From positions 31,183 to 95,182 of the forward strand of contig NZ_VZPF01000003.1 of NCBI RefSeq assembly GCF_008801695.1: a DNA stretch of 64,000 bases, read 5' to 3'. The translations under genes and the position numbers were made by a program. Shown here piece by piece: positions 38,729 through 50,183 of this stretch (the stretch's first letter is position 1; every line of letters begins with the position of its first letter). The stretch comes from Pantoea stewartii subsp. stewartii (GTDB lineage Bacteria; Pseudomonadota; Gammaproteobacteria; Enterobacterales; Enterobacteriaceae). The notes under the pieces were generated by a model. That model had not been told where the DNA came from. It searched no databases and saw nothing but the letters and a program-made list of their open reading frames with translations.

Positions 38729-39889
38729 CTATTCAATGAAGGCGTGCGGATAGAAACGCGACAGATCCTGCGTGATCAACTCCCGATCTTCCCGCAGGCC
38801 AATACCGGCCGGTTGATCGTCGATGAGCCAACTGCCAATCAGCGTATAACTGTCACCAAATTTTGGCAGCGGATGGAACTGCTGCACAATCATGCCTTCT
38901 TCGCCGTATGGACCATCCACCCGGGCGATCTCTTTGCCGTTTTCCACGATACGAATGTTAGCGCCTTCGCGGGAGAACAGCGGTTTGACCACATACTTGT
39001 CCATAGGCGGCACGTCGTCTTCAGCAAACCAGGCAGGCAGCAGGTTGGGATGATTGGGAAACATCTGCCACAGCATTGGCAATAACGCTTTGTTTGACAG
39101 AATGCTTTTCCAGGCGGGTTCAAGCCACCGCACGCCCGCATCCGCCAGCTTGGTCGAAAACATTTCGCGCAGCATAAATTCCCACGGGTAAAGCTTAAAC
39201 AGATTACTGATCACCTGATCGTGCGGGTCAGTAAACTGGCCTTTCTCACCCAGCCCTATCTCATCAATATAGAGAAATTCGCTGGGTAAGCCGGCTTCCG
39301 TGGCGCAGTCCTGCAGGTATTGCACCGTGCCGCGATCTTCCTCGGTATCCCGGCAGCAGGCAAAGTGCAGCCAGTTAAAGCCGTGCTGCTGATGCAGCAC
39401 CGTGAAGCGATCGATAAGCTTTTCCTGCAGGCTGTTAAACTGGTCGCTGCCAGGCGGCAACTGGCCCGCATTCAGCTGGTCTTCCAGCCACAGCCACTGG
39501 AAAAACGCCGCTTCATACAGCGAGGTCGGTGTATCGGCGTTGTTTTCCAGCAGTTTGGCATCGCCTCGGCCATCCCACGCCAGATCGAGACGGGAATAGA
39601 GTGAAGGCTGACGCTGATTCCACGAGTCACGCACGAAATCCCAGGTGTGTTTTGGAATACGGAAGCGGGTAAGCAGGGCTTCACTGTTTACCACTTTTTC
39701 CACCACCTGCAGACACATCTGATGAAGTTCGGCGGTCACCTCCTCCAGATAGTCGATTTGCGCCAGGGTAAACTGATAGTAAGCATCTTCGCACCAGTAG
39801 GGCTCACCGTGCATGGTGTGAAAACGAAAACCAAACTCTGTGGCTTTTTCCCGCCAGCCCGGACGCTCAGAAATCGCGATACGTTGCAT
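38729..39889 (-). CDS. ygiC: ATP-grasp glutathionylspermidine synthase-like protein YgiC
   Basis: 386 residues, equal to E. coli. It has the ATP-grasp C-terminal domain of glutathionylspermidine synthase without the amidase half. Visible segments are [36 protein letters not shown] and [17 protein letters not shown]. It is probably an amide-bond ligase of unknown substrate. It follows ygiB closely (8 bp), so they form one unit. Confidence 0.93.
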   Translation of the reverse strand: MQRIAISERPGWREKATEFGFRFHTMHGEPYWCEDAYYQFTLAQIDYLEEVTAELHQMCLQVVEKVVNSEALLTRFRIPKHTWDFVRDSWNQRQPSLYSRLDLAWDGRGDAKLLENNADTPTSLYEAAFFQWLWLEDQLNAGQLPPGSDQFNSLQEKLIDRFTVLHQQHGFNWLHFACCRDTEEDRGTVQYLQDCATEAGLPSEFLYIDEIGLGEKGQFTDPHDQVISNLFKLYPWEFMLREMFSTKLADAGVRWLEPAWKSILSNKALLPMLWQMFPNHPNLLPAWFAEDDVPPMDKYVVKPLFSREGANIRIVENGKEIARVDGPYGEEGMIVQQFHPLPKFGDSYTLIGSWLIDDQPAGIGLREDRELITQDLSRFYPHAFIE

Positions 39890-39897
39890 AAACGGTA

Positions 39898-40572
39898 TTA
39901 GCCTCCCAGCGAACGACTGGAGGTGCCGGAAGCACTAGCACTGCTGCGCTGCATCGCGTTTTGTTTCGCAACCGTTTCGCCAAAACCACCACGTGTGATG
40001 GTGGAGGTGGTGGTCGGTTTCGGCGCCAGGGCAGTTTTGGGCACGTTCATGGTTTTACCTGGGGTGGCATTACCGTAGTTACGGCCAGAGGCATCCACGA
40101 ACTGACCGTTTGCCGGGCTGTTGGGGGTTTTCGGTGAGAACAACGGTTGCTGGGCAAAGCCCGCGCCACCGCCCATCATGCGCCCCATCATGTAGCCTGC
40201 CATTAACGGCATCCAGAAGCTGCCACTTTGCTGCGCTTCGGCATTCGTACTGCCTGTGCCCGCCTGTGCCGGTGCCTGCTGGCACTGGTTTTCACCAAAT
40301 TCGGCGACACAGTCTTCACGTGTCGCGTATTTTGGCGCGGTGCGTTCAGCTTCCTTTTTCGCGTTGTTAAACGCGGTGGTGCACTGCGCACTTTGTCCCG
40401 GATTGGCTTTTGAACAGTCGTCCGCGTTTTGATAAAGGGTGACGGTTTCGTCGTTTTGCTCACAACCTGCCAGCATAAATACCGCTGAAACAGCGATAGC
40501 AACAGGCGTTAAGTGTCTTGCTTGCCAGCTCTTACGAAAGGCGGCATAGCGGATCGTTTTAGTCCGTTTCAT
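39898..40572 (-). CDS. ygiB: DUF1190 lipoprotein-like protein YgiB
   Basis: 224 residues. A hydrophobic segment ends in the lipobox FMLAGC near residue 36. The mature part contains paired Cys regions ([26 protein letters not shown]), a Met/Gly-rich stretch [14 protein letters not shown] and a low-complexity Ser/Thr C-terminus. Function is unknown. It is next to ygiC and downstream of tolC, as in E. coli. Confidence 0.92.
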   Translation of the reverse strand: MKRTKTIRYAAFRKSWQARHLTPVAIAVSAVFMLAGCEQNDETVTLYQNADDCSKANPGQSAQCTTAFNNAKKEAERTAPKYATREDCVAEFGENQCQQAPAQAGTGSTNAEAQQSGSFWMPLMAGYMMGRMMGGGAGFAQQPLFSPKTPNSPANGQFVDASGRNYGNATPGKTMNVPKTALAPKPTTTSTITRGGFGETVAKQNAMQRSSASASGTSSRSLGG

Positions 40573-40714
40573 TATAAATATCCTGTGCCCAAAGGTAGTG
40601 CATAGAATAGGGGATGAGTGGTGAGAAATGAAGCTAACGGCCAGGCAGGACGGGGATCTTTACGTAGTTATACGTTTTGCAGAGAGGCGGGCCGCAAAGC
40701 AGCCCGCAACAGGC

Positions 40715-42187
40715 TTAGTGACTGAACGGATTACGGCTGCTCTTATGTGCGGCCTTATGTACGGGGGCCGGTGCTGGTGCCGTTTCGGAAGTGGAGATGT
40801 GATCTTCACCCAGCACCTGCTGTACATTTTGTGGCTGAACCGTTTCCGGCGAGGTTGAGATTTCTTTACCTAACTGACTGTTAAGCACACCCAAACTCTG
40901 CTCGTTCAGCGTGCCCAGGGCATAGCTGATATTCAACTGGTTAATCAGATAGCTGTAACGCGCATCCGACAACTGCTGCTTAGCGTTATAAAGCGTTGAT
41001 GTCGCATTCAGCACGTCAACGATGGTACGGGTTCCCACCTGGTAACCGGCTTCCATCGCGTCTAATGAACTTTGCGCGGACACCACGGCTTGTTTGTAAG
41101 CGGCAATGCTACTTGCTGACGCATTGACGTTGTTGTAAGACGAGCGCACGGTCTGCACGGCTGAACGGTGCGCGGCTTCCAACTGCTCACTGGCGCTGAC
41201 AAAGTTGTATTGCGCCTGTTTCACCTGCGAGGTCACGCTGCCACCGCTGTAAAGCGGCAGGGTAAAGCTCAGGCCCACTTTGTTGTTGCCGGTGATGGAA
41301 TCTGTCGAGCTGGCATTTTGCTCAGCACGGCTTCCGCCGTATTTGCTGTTGGACAGGCCAGTCGAGGCGGTCAGATCCAGCGTCGGTAAATGGCCCGCCT
41401 CCGCTGAACGGATTTGCTCACGGGCTAAGTCCTGGTTCAGACGGGCAGAAAGCAGGTTCAGGTTGCGGCTTTCAGCCTGCTTAAGCAGCGAGTTAACCGC
41501 TTCAGGTTTAGTGGTTTTGAAGCGATCAATATCCAGCGACGCCAGCGCCAGGTAATCCATACCGGTAATCTGACGCAGAGACTCCACTGCGTTGTCCAGG
41601 TCATTACGCGCGGTCACTTCATTCGCCAGGACACTGTCGTACTGCGCGCGGGCGTTCTGCACGTCGGTGATGGCGACCAGGCCCACGTTGAAGCGCTGGG
41701 TCGTTTGATCCAGTTCGCGATAAATCGACATCTTCTGCGCTTCGACGTAAGAAAGCGTATCAATGGCTTTCAGCACATTGAAGTAGGCCGTCGCGGTGTT
41801 CAGGATCAGATCCTGCTGGGCGACCTGGTAGGTCACATCCTGAATACCGGCTGCTTTTTCCTGTAGCGTCAGCGCACGCCATTTTGACATATCGAAAATG
41901 GTTTGCGTCAATTGCAGCGAGCCACTGGTGGTATTGGAGTGAATACCGCTACTATCACGGTAGCCGTTTGCGTAGGTATAGTCTGCACCCAAACCCAGTT
42001 GGGGTAATAAAGGACTGCGCGCTTCGTTAATTTTCTCGAACGCCGCATCACGCGTCGCCGCAGAGCTACGCAGATCAGGGTTGCTTAAACGCGCTTGCTG
42101 GTAAACCTGAAGCAGGTTTTCCGCCTGGCTGGCGAAGCTGAAACCGCCCAGGCTCAGCCCAATAAAAAATGGGAGCAGTTTTTTCAT
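40715..42187 (-). CDS. tolC: Outer membrane channel TolC
   Basis: 490 residues from the ATG at 42187 (MKKLLPFFIGLSL, signal peptide ending SQA before ENLLQVYQQARLSNPDL). The frame is open to 42298, but no family member starts there. Two homologous halves are visible (TATAYFNVLKAIDTLS and YNFVSASEQLEAAHRS). It is the trimeric exit duct of RND, MFS and type 1 export systems. The C-terminal tail (about 440-490) is variable, as is usual. It is divergent from nudF. Confidence 0.97.
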   Translation of the reverse strand: MKKLLPFFIGLSLGGFSFASQAENLLQVYQQARLSNPDLRSSAATRDAAFEKINEARSPLLPQLGLGADYTYANGYRDSSGIHSNTTSGSLQLTQTIFDMSKWRALTLQEKAAGIQDVTYQVAQQDLILNTATAYFNVLKAIDTLSYVEAQKMSIYRELDQTTQRFNVGLVAITDVQNARAQYDSVLANEVTARNDLDNAVESLRQITGMDYLALASLDIDRFKTTKPEAVNSLLKQAESRNLNLLSARLNQDLAREQIRSAEAGHLPTLDLTASTGLSNSKYGGSRAEQNASSTDSITGNNKVGLSFTLPLYSGGSVTSQVKQAQYNFVSASEQLEAAHRSAVQTVRSSYNNVNASASSIAAYKQAVVSAQSSLDAMEAGYQVGTRTIVDVLNATSTLYNAKQQLSDARYSYLINQLNISYALGTLNEQSLGVLNSQLGKEISTSPETVQPQNVQQVLGEDHISTSETAPAPAPVHKAAHKSSRNPFSH

Positions 42188-42395
42188 TTGCATTCCTTTT
42201 GTTGCAGCAAATCGCAGTGACTGTGCCGCCTGTAAGCCAAAAATTATCGCAGATTCTAGCAGAGGGCAACTGTGAGATAAGGTGGCTGAACGTGCCATAT
42301 TTGTGTGTTTCAGGTAAATAACTCAGTAATAACCCTTTGGATGGCATCTGGGCTTGTGTTTTATCTGTGTTATCCCAATCTGCATAAGGAACTTA

Positions 42396-43034
42396 ATGAT
42401 GAAGGACAATAAAACATCACCTGTGACTTTCACAAAAAATGATGTAGAAATTATTGCACGAGAAACCGCGTACGAGGGTTTTTTTTCCATTGTGCGTTAT
42501 CGCTTTCGTCATCGGTTGTTTAATGGCCAAATGAGCCGGGAAGTGACGCGTGAAGTTTTTGAGCGCGGTCATGCCGCTGTGCTGCTACCTTATGATCCCG
42601 TCCGTGATGAAGTGGTGCTGATTGAACAGATCCGCATCCCGGCTTTCGATTGCAGTCCCACGCCCTGGCTGCTGGAAATGGTGGCAGGCATTATTGAACC
42701 GGGTGAAACCCCGGAGCAGGTAGTACGCCGTGAAGCCGTCGAAGAAGCGGATCTGATGGTTGGCCGGGTCAAACCGGTGCTGAACTACCTGGCCAGCCCC
42801 GGCGGCACCAGCGAACGGTTATCGGTAATGGTCGGAGAAGTGGATGCCAGCCAGGCAAAAGGATGCCATGGTCTGGAGGAAGAGAATGAGGATATTCTTG
42901 TCCATGTGGTCAGTCGTGAACAGGCTTACCATTGGGTGGAACAGGGGATTATTGATAACGCGGCATCTGTCATCGCCTTGCAATGGCTGGCACTGCACCA
43001 TAAAAAACTTCGAGAAGAGTGGACGCAAAAATGA
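42396..43034 (+). CDS. nudF: ADP-ribose pyrophosphatase (Nudix)
   Basis: 212 residues from the ATG at 42396 (a second ATG follows directly), with AAGGAA upstream. The Nudix box is [20 protein letters not shown] followed by ADLM. The usual Gly near the end of the box (EExGU) is Asp here, while the metal-binding Glu residues are kept. It hydrolyses ADP-ribose to AMP and ribose 5-phosphate. It overlaps yqiB by 4 bp and starts the nudF-yqiB-cpdA-yqiA-parE run. Confidence 0.95.
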   Translation: MMKDNKTSPVTFTKNDVEIIARETAYEGFFSIVRYRFRHRLFNGQMSREVTREVFERGHAAVLLPYDPVRDEVVLIEQIRIPAFDCSPTPWLLEMVAGIIEPGETPEQVVRREAVEEADLMVGRVKPVLNYLASPGGTSERLSVMVGEVDASQAKGCHGLEEENEDILVHVVSREQAYHWVEQGIIDNAASVIALQWLALHHKKLREEWTQK

Positions 43035-43456
43035 AACAGCGCTATATCCCTGATTTCCCCGAGATGATGAGGCTGTGCGAAACCAATTTCGCCCAGTTAC
43101 GTCGTCTGCTACCACGTGATGACGCAGCAGGCGCATCGGTGATCTATCAGGTGAGTGGCGCCCGCTACCAGGTAACCGTTGAAGAATCAACGCGTTATAC
43201 TACCTTGGTCGATATCCGTCAGACGGCCCCAGCCGTAAGTTACTGGAGCCTGCCGTCAATGTCTGTCAGGCTGTATCATGACGCGATGGTGGCTGAAGTG
43301 TGTTCGACACAGCAGATCTATCGGTTCAAAGCACGTTATGATTATCCGAATAAAAAAATGAATCAGCGTGATGAGAAGCATCAAATCAATCAGTTTCTTG
43401 CTGACTGGTTACGTTATTGCCTGACGCACGGCGCGATGGCAGTACCGGTTTGCTGA
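43031..43456 (+). CDS. yqiB: DUF1249 protein YqiB
   Basis: 141 residues (E. coli 140) from the ATG that overlaps the nudF stop (ATGA). It contains [24 protein letters not shown] and the C-terminal [19 protein letters not shown]. No biochemical function is established. The conserved position between nudF and cpdA suggests shared expression. Confidence 0.93.
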   Translation: MKQRYIPDFPEMMRLCETNFAQLRRLLPRDDAAGASVIYQVSGARYQVTVEESTRYTTLVDIRQTAPAVSYWSLPSMSVRLYHDAMVAEVCSTQQIYRFKARYDYPNKKMNQRDEKHQINQFLADWLRYCLTHGAMAVPVC

Positions 43457-43498
43457 TGCGTATAATGCACTGAATGGCGTAGAGACGAAGGAAACGCT

Positions 43499-44326
43499 TT
43501 GGATAGCCTGCTAACTCTTCCTGCGACAACAGAATCTGAGGTTCGGATTCTGCAAGTAACGGACACGCATTTGTTCGCAGGAAAACACGAATCCCTGCTG
43601 GGGGTGAATACCTGGGCCAGTTATGACGCGGTACTGGATGCGATCATCGCGCAGCAGCGTGATTATGATCTTATCGTTGCCACCGGCGATCTCTCTCAGG
43701 ATCACTCAGTCGAAGCCTATCAGCATTTTGTTGAGGGCATTTCGCGCCTGCCTAAACCTTGCGTCTGGCTGCCGGGGAATCATGATTTTCAACCTGCGAT
43801 GGTCGATACGCTGGCAGAGGCCGGCATTAACGCACACAAGCATGTGCTGTTAGGCGAGCACTGGCAGGTTGTTCTGCTGGACAGCCAGGTCTTCGGCGTG
43901 CCCCATGGCATGTTAAGTGACTACCAGCTTGAGTGGCTGAATACCACGCTTGCCCGTTATCCGCAGCGCCATACGCTGGTGCTGTTGCACCATCATCCTT
44001 TAGCGTCGGGCTGCACCTGGCTTGATCAACACAGCCTGCGCAATCCGCATCAGTTAGACGCCGTGTTGCAGCACTATCCGCTGGCAAAAACGCTGGTCTG
44101 CGGCCATATTCATCAGGAAATGGATGTACCGTGGCAGGGCCGCCGTGTGCTGGCAACGCCGTCGACCTGCGTGCAGTTCAAACCGCACTGTACCAGCTTT
44201 ACCATCGATACCGTTGCGCCCGGCTGGCGCTGGTTTACGCTGCACAATGACGGTCAGCTTGAGACCGAAGTCAACCGACTCACCACACAGGCTTTTCGCC
44301 CCGATCTGGATGCTGAAGGATATTAA
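43499..44326 (+). CDS. cpdA: 3',5'-cyclic-AMP phosphodiesterase
   Basis: 275 residues with a TTG start at 43499 (GAAGGAAAC upstream), matching the start expected from E. coli CpdA. The metallophosphoesterase motifs are all seen: DTHLF, GDLSQD, GNHDF, HHHPL and GHIHQE. It lowers cAMP and so modulates CRP regulation. yqiA starts 3 bp downstream. Confidence 0.97.
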   Translation: MDSLLTLPATTESEVRILQVTDTHLFAGKHESLLGVNTWASYDAVLDAIIAQQRDYDLIVATGDLSQDHSVEAYQHFVEGISRLPKPCVWLPGNHDFQPAMVDTLAEAGINAHKHVLLGEHWQVVLLDSQVFGVPHGMLSDYQLEWLNTTLARYPQRHTLVLLHHHPLASGCTWLDQHSLRNPHQLDAVLQHYPLAKTLVCGHIHQEMDVPWQGRRVLATPSTCVQFKPHCTSFTIDTVAPGWRWFTLHNDGQLETEVNRLTTQAFRPDLDAEGY

Positions 44327-44329
44327 CGG

Positions 44330-44911
44330 ATGAAGGCGCTGCTTTATCTGCACGGCTTTAACAGCTCACCGCGTTCAGCAAAAGCGACGTTGTTTAAACA
44401 GTGGCTGAGCCAGCATCATCCCGATATTGAGATGATTGTGCCGCAGTTGCCAACGTTTCCTGCGGATGCGGCAGCTATGCTGGAAGATATTGTGCTCAGC
44501 CACAGCGGACGACAGCTGGGCCTCGTCGGTTCTTCGCTGGGCGGCTACTACGCCACCTGGCTGTCACATTGTTTTATGCTGCCGGCGGTGGTGGTCAATC
44601 CCGCCGTTCGCCCGTTTGAGTTGCTGGTGGATTTTTTGGGTGAAAATCAGAATCCCTACACCGGTCAGCAATATGTGTTAGAGTCTCGCCACATTTACGA
44701 TCTGAAAGTGATGCAGATTGATCCGCTGGAAGCGCCTGATTTATTGTGGTTGCTGCAACAAACCGGCGATGAAGTGCTCGACTACCGCCAGGCACTCGAC
44801 TATTACAGCGCGTGCCGTCATACGGTTGAAGAGGGCGGAAATCATGCATTTACTGGATTCGAGCGCCATTTCCCGCAAATTCTGGACTTTCTGGGCCTGA
44901 ATCACGCTTGA
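44330..44911 (+). CDS. yqiA: Alpha/beta-hydrolase esterase YqiA
   Basis: 193 residues. The nucleophile elbow GSSLGG (about 65-70) and a C-terminal [10 protein letters not shown] with the likely catalytic His fit the UPF0227/YqiA esterase family. The E. coli enzyme acts on short acyl esters in vitro. It lies tightly between cpdA and parE. Confidence 0.94.
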   Translation: MKALLYLHGFNSSPRSAKATLFKQWLSQHHPDIEMIVPQLPTFPADAAAMLEDIVLSHSGRQLGLVGSSLGGYYATWLSHCFMLPAVVVNPAVRPFELLVDFLGENQNPYTGQQYVLESRHIYDLKVMQIDPLEAPDLLWLLQQTGDEVLDYRQALDYYSACRHTVEEGGNHAFTGFERHFPQILDFLGLNHA

Positions 44912-46855
<1,944 letters not shown>

Positions 46856-46871
46856 GTCGGTCACCCGCTGC

Positions 46872-46902
46872 AAAAAGCCCCGGCCTGTACCGGGGCTTTT
46901 TC
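46872..46902 (+). terminator. Intrinsic terminator after parE
   Basis: AAAAAGCCCCGG-CCTGTA-CCGGGGCTTTTT is a perfect stem with A and T tracts, so it also serves the convergent ygiN. Confidence 0.92.
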
Positions 46903-46920
46903 GTGTCAGCGTTGCAGAAA

Positions 46921-47411
46921 TTACTGGCCGGGTTCCAGCACCAGAATTTTTACGTCTGTCACATATTCTTTAATGGCAGCGCGATGGGCTTCCATATGCG
47001 GCATTTGCTGATGCTGGTCGAGATGACGCAGGGTTTCCCACTGCTCCAGCATGAAAATCGAATCGGGTGAGTTGTGTTTCCACGGCACCTGCGCCTGATG
47101 ATCGACCAGCGCGCTGTACTGATGGCAGCCTTCTTCTTCCAGCACGGTCGGGATCACCTGATGAAACGCCTCCAGTACTTTCTGACGGTAGCCTGGCTTC
47201 GGCTTTGTTGAATAATAGGTAATCATTCTGTTTTGTCTGCACTGTTTTGGTAGAAAACGCTGATGCCAGACAGAACACCGTCATACGCAAGCATGTAACG
47301 CATTGATTTTATGTTATCTGAAACAACCGTTTTCATAGTACCACAGCATAAAATCCATTTATTCAACAAAGCCCCTGGCTTCACACAAATTTCAGCAACG
47401 ACGGTTAACAT
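46921..47411 (-). pseudogene. ygiN: ygiN (quinol monooxygenase) interrupted by a 173-bp MITE
   Basis: The native 5' end lies at 47411 (MLTVVAEICVKPG, with GAGGAAACG upstream), and the rest resumes at about 47200 as PGYRQKVLEAFHQVIPTVLE. Together they give a normal YgiN of about 102 residues. A MITE at 47201-47373 with a 9-bp target duplication separates the parts. The MITE end itself supplies an ATG in frame (47226), which would make a 101-residue chimera beginning MITYYSTKPKPGYRQ. So the gene is either inactive or makes a protein with an altered first beta strand. The native protein oxidises quinols and partners MdaB. Confidence 0.9.
47201..47373 (+). mobile_element. MITE copy A (IS903-type ends), inserted in ygiN
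   Basis: 173 bp. The ends GGCTTTGTTGAATAA and TTATTCAACAAAGCC are inverted repeats of the IS903 group (IS5 family). The 9-bp target duplication CCTGGCTTC flanks it at 47192-47200 and 47374-47382. There is no transposase gene. A short outward frame from the left end reads MITYYSTKP. Confidence 0.93.
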
Positions 47412-47442
47412 TCACGTTTCCTCTTTCGGGGGGAAAGTCTAT

Positions 47443-48024
47443 TTAAGCAAAAATTTCGCTGAGATGCGCCCGATAACGTGCAATATCCCGTGGCACATCA
47501 GGCTGCTTTATCACGTCGTTACAGATGAACGTCGGTAAGGCTTCCATTCCCAGGAACTGATTAGCCTTGTGAAAATGCACGTACAGGCCATCCACGCCGA
47601 CGCCTTCGAAGAATTGCTCAGGATCGGTAAAGGCTTCCAGCGGAGCGTTCTAGGTCAGAGAAAGCATATATTTTTTGCCCTGAAGCAGGCCGCCAGAACC
47701 GTATTTTTTCTCGCTGTCTGAACGTGTGCGACCATCGCTGGCATACAGCTTGCCGTGGCCTTCCGTAAAGACTTCGTCAATATAACGTTTCACGGTCCAG
47801 GGTTCGCCCATCCACCAGCCTGGCATCTGATAAATCACGACATCGCTGTCGAGATATTTTTGGATCTCATCTGCCACAACATAGTCACTGTCGGCGACGG
47901 TAACGGTCACCTCATGGCCCAGATCGCGCAACTGGCTGGCGGCCACGTCGGTCAGCGTATGATTCAGTTCACCTTTAGAATGGGCGAAAGTTTTACCACC
48001 ATCGATAATTAGAATGTTGCTCAT
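47443..48024 (-). pseudogene. mdaB: mdaB (NADPH:quinone oxidoreductase) with internal amber stop
   Basis: The full frame, 47443-48024, would encode 193 residues, the E. coli MdaB length. The first 124 residues are intact (MSNILIIDGGKTFAHSKGEL, QMPGWWMGEPWTVKRYIDEV, GKKYMLSLT). They are followed by TAG where the family has Trp (WNAP, flavodoxin fold). After the stop the same frame continues NAPLEAF and ends HLSEIFA with its own TAA. A single G-to-A change explains this. The product would lack the C-terminal third of the fold. It is normally co-transcribed with ygiN. Confidence 0.9.
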
Positions 48025-48178
48025 TAAGCGTGTCTCCCGTATGCGTTTATAGGGAGTAGCTTAGGCCGCGACGCACGGGAGAAAAATGCGAGAATGATCA
48101 CAACACTTTTGCGATTAGCGCAATAACCCGTAAGGTTATGTCACCATAACGGCGCAAACTCACCTCCGAAAAAAAAGA

Positions 48179-48949
48179 ATGATGAAGAAAACACTCATAA
48201 TGACTTTACTGCTGGTGGCTGGCGGTGCTCAGGCCCAGTCGCGTCTGGACAGCGTGCTCAACACCAAAACCCTGAAAGTCTGTACGACCGGGGACTACAA
48301 GCCCTACAGCTTTCTGAAACCCGATGGCCACTATGAAGGGCTGGATATCAGCATGGCGGAGTCGCTGGCGGCGTCACTGGGAGCGAAAGTGCAATGGGTA
48401 CCTACCACCTGGAAAACTCTGATGCAGGACTTTTTAGCGAAACAGTGTGATATCGCACTGGGTGGCGTATCGGTTACGCTGAAGCGCCAGCAAACCGCCT
48501 GGTTTGCTCAGCCGCTTGGCGTGGACGGCAAAATTCCGCTGGTGCGCTGCGCGGATAAAACGAAGTATCAGACGGTTGACCAGCTAAATAAACCCGGCGT
48601 CCGGTTAATCGAACCCGCGGGCGGGACGAACGAAGCCTTTGTGCACAGTTATCTTCCTCAGGCGGCGTTAACGCTGTTTCACGATAACGTCACCATTTTC
48701 CAGCAGTTGGTGGATAACAAAGCCGATGTGATGATTACCGATGCCTCAGAGGCGCTGTATCAGCAAAAACGCTTTCCTTCCCTGTGCGCACTCAATCCGG
48801 ATAAACCGCTTCAGTATGGCGAGAAGGCCTATATGCTTCCGCGTGATGATATGAGCTGGAAACAGTATGTCGATCAGTGGCTACACCTGAGCACGGCCAC
48901 GGGAGAATATGCGAAGATTGCGCAGCAGTGGATGGGCGTGATGAAGTAA
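48179..48949 (+). CDS. Periplasmic cyclohexadienyl dehydratase-like protein (PheC type, SBP family 3)
   Basis: 256 residues. A signal peptide (MMKKTLIMTLLLVAGGAQAQ) is followed by a solute-binding-protein fold. The sequence follows PheC of Pseudomonas closely (CTTGDYKPYSFL, DISMAESLAASLGAKVQWVPT, DIALGGVSVTLKRQ, PAGGTNEAF, NVTIFQQLV, DASEAL, EKAYMLPRDD) rather than an amino-acid transporter protein. PheC dehydrates prephenate and arogenate in the periplasm. No ABC permease or ATPase gene is adjacent, which supports an enzyme. An ABC binding role remains possible. Confidence 0.75.
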   Translation: MMKKTLIMTLLLVAGGAQAQSRLDSVLNTKTLKVCTTGDYKPYSFLKPDGHYEGLDISMAESLAASLGAKVQWVPTTWKTLMQDFLAKQCDIALGGVSVTLKRQQTAWFAQPLGVDGKIPLVRCADKTKYQTVDQLNKPGVRLIEPAGGTNEAFVHSYLPQAALTLFHDNVTIFQQLVDNKADVMITDASEALYQQKRFPSLCALNPDKPLQYGEKAYMLPRDDMSWKQYVDQWLHLSTATGEYAKIAQQWMGVMK

Positions 48950-49236
48950 TCATGTTTTGTGCGCTCAGTTTTTTTCGCAGCGGTGCACACGCCATCCGAC
49001 AGGGTTTCTGAGCGGGCGTCCTCACGCCGCTGTCGCGGTTGCCTTCATGTCGCGCTTCAGCCTGATGGACCGACGGAGACGATACAGCCTGTACCGACTC
49101 CGTATTTTGCCCGCGTCCTGCGGGCAAATCCTGGTTTTATCGCTCTGTTCAGCGCTGCGGATTGCCTGCTCCGACTTCCTGTCAGATGGCTTTGAAACGC
49201 CACGGTTCGGTTGTCTGAATCAAAAAGCGAAGATGC
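48950..49236. other. Intergenic region without recognisable gene
   Basis: These 287 bp between the PheC-like gene and the aldolase gene hold no convincing coding frame. A small hairpin TTGCCCGCGTCCTGCGGGCAA sits near 49107-49127 and could stabilise or end a transcript. Nothing else is recognised. Confidence 0.5.
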
Positions 49237-50097
49237 TTAATACAACGACGCTTTACCCAGCCCACCAAACAAATTCATCTTGTAGCGAATGACCGCTTTT
49301 GCCGCCTCAATCGCTTCGGGATAAATTACGTTCGGATCCCACCAGGTTTCACGGGTTAACACTTCACGCACCTTCTGGAAATAGGCATATTTCATGTCGC
49401 TGGAGATGTTGATTTTACCCACGCCCAGCGTCACCGCCTCGGCCACTTCGGCATCGGGATTCGCCGAGCCGCCATGCAGCACCAGTGGAATGGAAACGCG
49501 CTGTGAAATGTCGCGCAGGATATGCATTTGCAATTCCGGTTTCATATCTTTGGGATAGATACCATGCGCGGTGCCGATGGCGACCGCTAAGGTATCCACG
49601 CCGGTTCGCTGCACAAAGTCTTCGGCCTGAGCCGGGTCGGTGTAGATCACTTTGCTCACGCCGCCTTCCACGGTCGTCCCGGTATCGCCAATCGTCCCCA
49701 GTTCGCCCTCAACCGACACGCCCACCGCATGGGCCAGCTTCACCACCTCTTTCGTCAGCGCCACGTTTTCTTCATAAGGCAGCAGGGAGCCGTCAATCAT
49801 CACCGACGTGAAACCGCACTGAATAGCGCGCAGCACATGGGCCACCGATGCACCGTGATCCAGGTGCAGCGTAAACGGCACGCTGCTTTTCAGTGTGCGC
49901 TCCCGCACATAGCCAAAAAATGCATCGGTGACGAATTCCAGTTCACTGGGATGAATCGAGATAATGGCCGGGGTTTGAGTGGCTTCGGCTTCTTCCACGA
50001 CCGCGCGGATAAAACAGCTGTCAGCGACATTGAAGGCGCCAATCGCAAAGCGATGTTGACGGGTGGGTCTTAACATCTCTTTCATAGAAATCAACAT
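49237..50097 (-). CDS. Class II ketose-bisphosphate aldolase (KbaY/GatY/FbaA family), first copy
   Basis: 286 residues from the ATG at 50097, preceded by GAGGAAG. The upstream-extended frame to 50184 lacks a ribosome site. Zinc-binding and catalytic motifs are present: IGAFNVAD, LHLDHGAS, SVEGELGTIGD, AVAIGTAHGIYP and LVLHGGSANPD. It should cleave a phosphorylated ketose to DHAP and an aldehyde. It is the last gene of the PTS cluster. The exact sugar is unknown. Confidence 0.88.
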   Translation of the reverse strand: MLISMKEMLRPTRQHRFAIGAFNVADSCFIRAVVEEAEATQTPAIISIHPSELEFVTDAFFGYVRERTLKSSVPFTLHLDHGASVAHVLRAIQCGFTSVMIDGSLLPYEENVALTKEVVKLAHAVGVSVEGELGTIGDTGTTVEGGVSKVIYTDPAQAEDFVQRTGVDTLAVAIGTAHGIYPKDMKPELQMHILRDISQRVSIPLVLHGGSANPDAEVAEAVTLGVGKINISSDMKYAYFQKVREVLTRETWWDPNVIYPEAIEAAKAVIRYKMNLFGGLGKASLY

Positions 50098-50183
50098 GTT
50101 AAATCTTCCTCGGCTTGTTTTATGACAAAGGGTTGCCCTGCGCTGACGTTCAGAGACGCGCACCGGGTTACAGCAGAAAGCCA

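Noticed and set aside
40685..40710. tolC terminator hairpin GCGGGC/GCCCGC
   Set aside because: The loop is long and no T run follows, so support is too weak.
42188..42395. Mar/Sox/Rob box upstream of tolC
   Set aside because: E. coli tolC has one, but I could not match the consensus here with confidence.
47650..48024. Short intact 124-residue MdaB
   Set aside because: The same frame continues after the TAG with conserved MdaB sequence to a natural stop, so this is a damaged full-length gene.
48957..49292. 111-codon plus-strand frame between the PheC-like gene and the aldolase
   Set aside because: No ribosome site, no recognisable domain, and it runs into the 3' end of the aldolase gene.
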